Source: Apostichopus japonicus (taxonomy: Eukaryota > Echinodermata > Holothuroidea > Aspidochirotida > Stichopodidae). From it: a stretch of DNA of 64,000 nucleotides. Of the stretch, positions 60,898 through 64,000 are shown piece after piece. The stretch spans positions 20,863,001 through 20,927,000 of the forward strand of contig NC_092568.1 in NCBI RefSeq assembly GCF_037975245.1, written 5' to 3'. The notes under the pieces are model-generated. The model saw only the letters and a list, made by a program, of their open reading frames with translations, was not told the origin of the DNA and searched no databases. The stretch's first letter is position 1; every line of letters starts with the position of its first letter. The position numbers and the translations under genes were made by a program.

Positions 60898-61468
60898 TCC
60901 CGGTGAAGGTCTTTTATAGACGTAACGTCATCTTGAGCTGTATAAGACCTATAGCACTTCCATGGAAGATCAATTATTTAATGTTCTGCAGAAAAGAAGA
61001 TAAAAACAGAAAGACAAAGTCTCATTTTTCCGAAGTCTGCAAAGTCTCGCCGGGCTGCAAATGCAGGGATATATTAAGAGTGTCAATTATGTATACCAAA
61101 TTTGAGGTTTATAACAGCTAGGTGTTAATCCAAAAATATCGTCAAGAATACTCAGATTCTATAATTACATGTATCATTTGTTTAATATATACATGATAAT
61201 TTAAGTGAATTTGAATCTTTTTGTGTACCTAAATGACAGCAAACGTATTCCCTACAAAATATCTTCACTATAGACCATTTTATATTTTCTATTCTATACC
61301 CAGTCTTATATCAGGGCCAAGGTCGAGGGGGAGGGGGGGGTGATGTTATGGCTCGTTACAGTCAGTGTTTCGTATGCATTTATACTCCTATCGTTCTTGC
61401 GTCATTGACTTTCTTTCCCGGGAGCAAACACCTCCCGACATAAGTTATAATTTGCAGATGTTTTTATA

Positions 61469-61830
61469 CAGTGGCGTAGGAAGGTACTTTTGAGTGGGGG
61501 GGCTGAAGACTGATGGCCGGCCTGGGGAGGGGTCTAAGGGGAAGGGGTGTCCCCCTCCCCTTTGGAATTTTTTTGCATTTCCAGGTGGCCTCAGATGCAA
61601 TTTGGTGCAATATAGCACACTTCAACACCCACTCCATTTTGTAAAGAATTTTGCATTTTCACCTGGCCTTAGATGCAATTTGGTGCTTCAAATGAGATTT
61701 TTTTCTCATTTCGAAATGAAAAAGGGGTTTTCTGACATGCGGAGCGGGGGGCGGAATGATACTTCCGCCCCCCATATATTTCACTGGGGGCTGGCGCCCC
61801 TAGCCCCCCCCCCCGGTTCCTACGCCCTTG
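61469..61830. mobile_element. hAT-like MITE with 8-bp target duplication
   Basis: 362 bp starting CAGTGGCGTAGGAAGG and ending CCTACGCCCTTG, flanked by tttttata at 61461-61468 and 61831-61838. Sister of 49326-49700, with the same internal GATGCAATTTGGTGC repeats. The right target duplication abuts a long TA run. Confidence 0.93.
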
Positions 61831-61943
<113 letters not shown>

Positions 61944-62256
61944 TTGGTGCTGGATAAGCAAGTTATGCTATACATTCTTTATGATAGCACATAGAGCAAG
62001 ACATCTCGTTATTTGATATACTGTTCAGCGTGAAGATGTAATATAGTGTCACTTGACATCTCGACCAAATATCGTATAGGTTTGACTTGTTGTCTATTAT
62101 AGCTTATCGTTAAATAACAACTCAACAATTTGAGAAATTTGTCAATATGTATAATTTCCTGAAAGCCAGCAACTCGGCTACCGACCCCCCCCCCCCCCGC
62201 CTCCCTTGAAGTGGGAATCCAGAATGAATTATTAGTATGTCAACAAATTCAAAACT

Positions 62257-63836
62257 TTAAGCCGACAGGCAACATACCAGGCCACAATGTGAACCGTCCA
62301 CTATCCGTAACGTAGAATCAACGCATCGTTGTGCATTTCCGAAGTAGCATAGGTTGCCGTAGATTTCGCCGTTAGAAGCACACACTGGGGCATACGATTC
62401 CATACAGAAGGATTCACGACAGCCTGCAATTCACAATTAAAAATGTTAAGAGGCAGCCGAGCCGAGGGTACAGGGGATACGTGCACTCCCCCCCCCCACT
62501 CCTCCCTTTTTGTTAAAAGCCTCAAAAGGGCGCCCCTTTTCATAAAACAAAAAAAAGTGCTTATTTTTGGCATATATAGACTTCATTTTTTTTCCATTTT
62601 ACAATGAAACATGGATCCTTTTGTTCTTAGTGCTCTTTTGGTGAACAATTGAGTACAATTGTAATTAAAAAGTACGATGATGTTGAAAATTAAGAAGAAA
62701 GTGTAATTAAAAAGCAACCTTTGTTGTTATAAAAATAATATAAAAAAAAACTTCCAATGAGATTTGCGTATGGAATGCATATAGAGGATCCATAATGTCG
62801 GAACCTTTTGAGGTTACTTTGTAGTTAACCCCCCCCCCCCCGGTGTGTTCCGGTGTGTTACCCATATAATTCAATACCCCATCTCCTTCCCTATATATTG
62901 AACACTATATCTATGTATACAACACTAATGACGGATAACAAAAAATCAGGTATATGATATATGATAGGGGTTGGATATAAAATAGTGGGAAAGGTATTTG
63001 CCGATCGAATAAATAAATCGTCTGTTCAAAAAAGTGTTCCTTTCTATCTCAGTCTTGCTAGGCTAATTAGTGAAACCATTCAATTTTACTGAAATCCTGT
63101 GATACCATATATACTCATGCAACAGCTATGGGAAAGATGTATACAGTTACAAGGAAACATAATATGTTATTTTAGTTCCGCCGCCTCTGTTTCCTCTGTG
63201 ATGCGAGGTTATAGCCAAATTCAAAATGCAATTTATAAGCTACTATAGATAAGTCAATGATTCACCCACCAGCTATGATTCCGGGCTTGCCTACATACTC
63301 CTTTAAAAAAAAAACATTTAATATTACATAATAAATATAAGCTAAATATATTCCAGGACCTTTGGTGTGAGATTTGAAACAACATTTCACATAATTCCTC
63401 CCTAAAAGATAACGTTTGGCAGAACAGTATTGGTTAATTTAGATTAATCATACATTTTTAGGTTTATAGATTTTCTCATAAATAATAAGCCATAAGCTAA
63501 ATGGCAGGCCTAGCCCTTGTCAAGGCTTTTCGACCAAACTTCAGGATCTTTTCCTCCTGCGGCCAGCCTTCTCCGGTAATAATACCGGTCATTAGATCTG
63601 TTTTCCCTGTGGTCTGTCGAAACAGCCAGCATAAATCGGAATTAACAGTCCGCGGAACGGACATTAGTATTTTAAAGCAGTTTTCAGAGTAAAAGGAAAA
63701 TCACCCAATTATCGATATTCAGTTTTAAATAATGGTAAATGAAAGCCATGTAGTACAAACCTTTAGGTTTTGCTTCAGACCCAGTGCCTCCCATAAGACA
63801 GATCACCAACAGAATGGCTGTAAACGTCCGAATCAT
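62257..63836 (-). CDS. Secreted single-domain Kazal inhibitor, gene 2
   Basis: Exon 1 (63761-63836) encodes the signal peptide MIRTFTAILLVICLMGG and ends in phase 1 at a GTTTGT donor. Exon 2 starts at 62423 after TTGCAG in phase 1. The domain reads CRESFCMESYAPVC, then ASNGEIYGNLC and two more cysteines; the usual VCGSDG is VCASNG and the fourth-to-fifth Cys gap is seven residues. P1 by position is Glu, as in gene 1. A GTATGT at 62272-62277 after CGL may be a donor; read-through ends at TAA 62257-62259 after six more residues. The intron has no other convincing exon, although 63263-63295 (GKPGIIAG on the minus strand) could be a small optional one. A TATA box lies upstream. Confidence 0.8.
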
Positions 63837-63933
63837 CCTGGTTGATTTTAAGTCAGTTGTACGTAACGAATATGTGGCTTCTGATAGCAGCTTGTGTTTT
63901 CTGTACTATACACTCAGTGAAAATGGACTGCAA

Positions 63934-63941
63934 TTTATATA
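63934..63941 (-). promoter_or_regulatory. TATA box of Kazal gene 2
   Basis: TATATAAA on the minus strand, about 100 bp upstream of the ATG at 63836. A start site some 30 bp downstream would leave a leader of roughly 65-75 bases. Position and sequence fit a core promoter; no transcript evidence is available. Confidence 0.5.
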
Positions 63942-64000
63942 CTCTCTTTGAGATTATTTGATCTCAAATTTTTACCGTCTTCTTAAAAGAAGACTAAATT

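Overview
The window is AT-rich eukaryotic nuclear DNA with split genes, GT-AG introns, long (TA)n tracts and many DNA-transposon remnants. The gene set (multi-domain fasciclin protein, IgGFc-binding/AMOP/VWD/sushi surface protein, copper chaperone for SOD1, secreted Kazal inhibitors) points to a marine invertebrate. An echinoderm is my best guess; this is inference, since no diagnostic marker is present.

Layout. 1-6713 is a decayed copy of the 3' part of the CCS locus. 6718-16121 (unit U, copy 1) starts with an orphan last exon of a fasciclin gene. 16122-22415 carries a 5'-truncated fasciclin (FAS1) gene on the plus strand, eight exons with consistent phases. Its last exon opens unit U copy 2 (21765-30607). 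30731-34318 (minus) is a 1195-codon intronless ORF for a type I membrane protein. 34319-39257 is mostly repeats. 39258-50696 is the second copy of the CCS segment and holds five of the eight exons of an intact-looking CCS gene (minus, 42939-53880, 267 aa deduced). 57595-63836 holds two tandem two-exon Kazal inhibitor genes on the minus strand.

The two duplicated segments share orientation. The junction at 6713-6718 joins the end of the CCS segment (50696) directly to the start of unit U (21765). A tandem duplication of a block running from U to the CCS segment would leave exactly this join, on top of an earlier U duplication. Uncollapsed haplotypes are the main alternative. CCS copy 1 has lost one exon by an internal deletion and carries a His-to-Asn change at a metal-binding position.

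The mobile DNA is well resolved. Four hAT-like MITEs have perfect 8-bp target duplications. A 2.88-kb DNA transposon has 15-bp terminal inverted repeats, a 4-bp target duplication proven by the empty site in the other copy, repeated subterminal motifs and a dead transposase-like ORF. A LINE 3' end, tRNA-like SINE pieces and a short retroelement headed by the 5' end of U2 snRNA are also present. The U2-headed element and the 2.88-kb transposon are the most unusual non-genic items; the intronless IgGFc-binding/AMOP/VWD/sushi gene is the most unusual gene.
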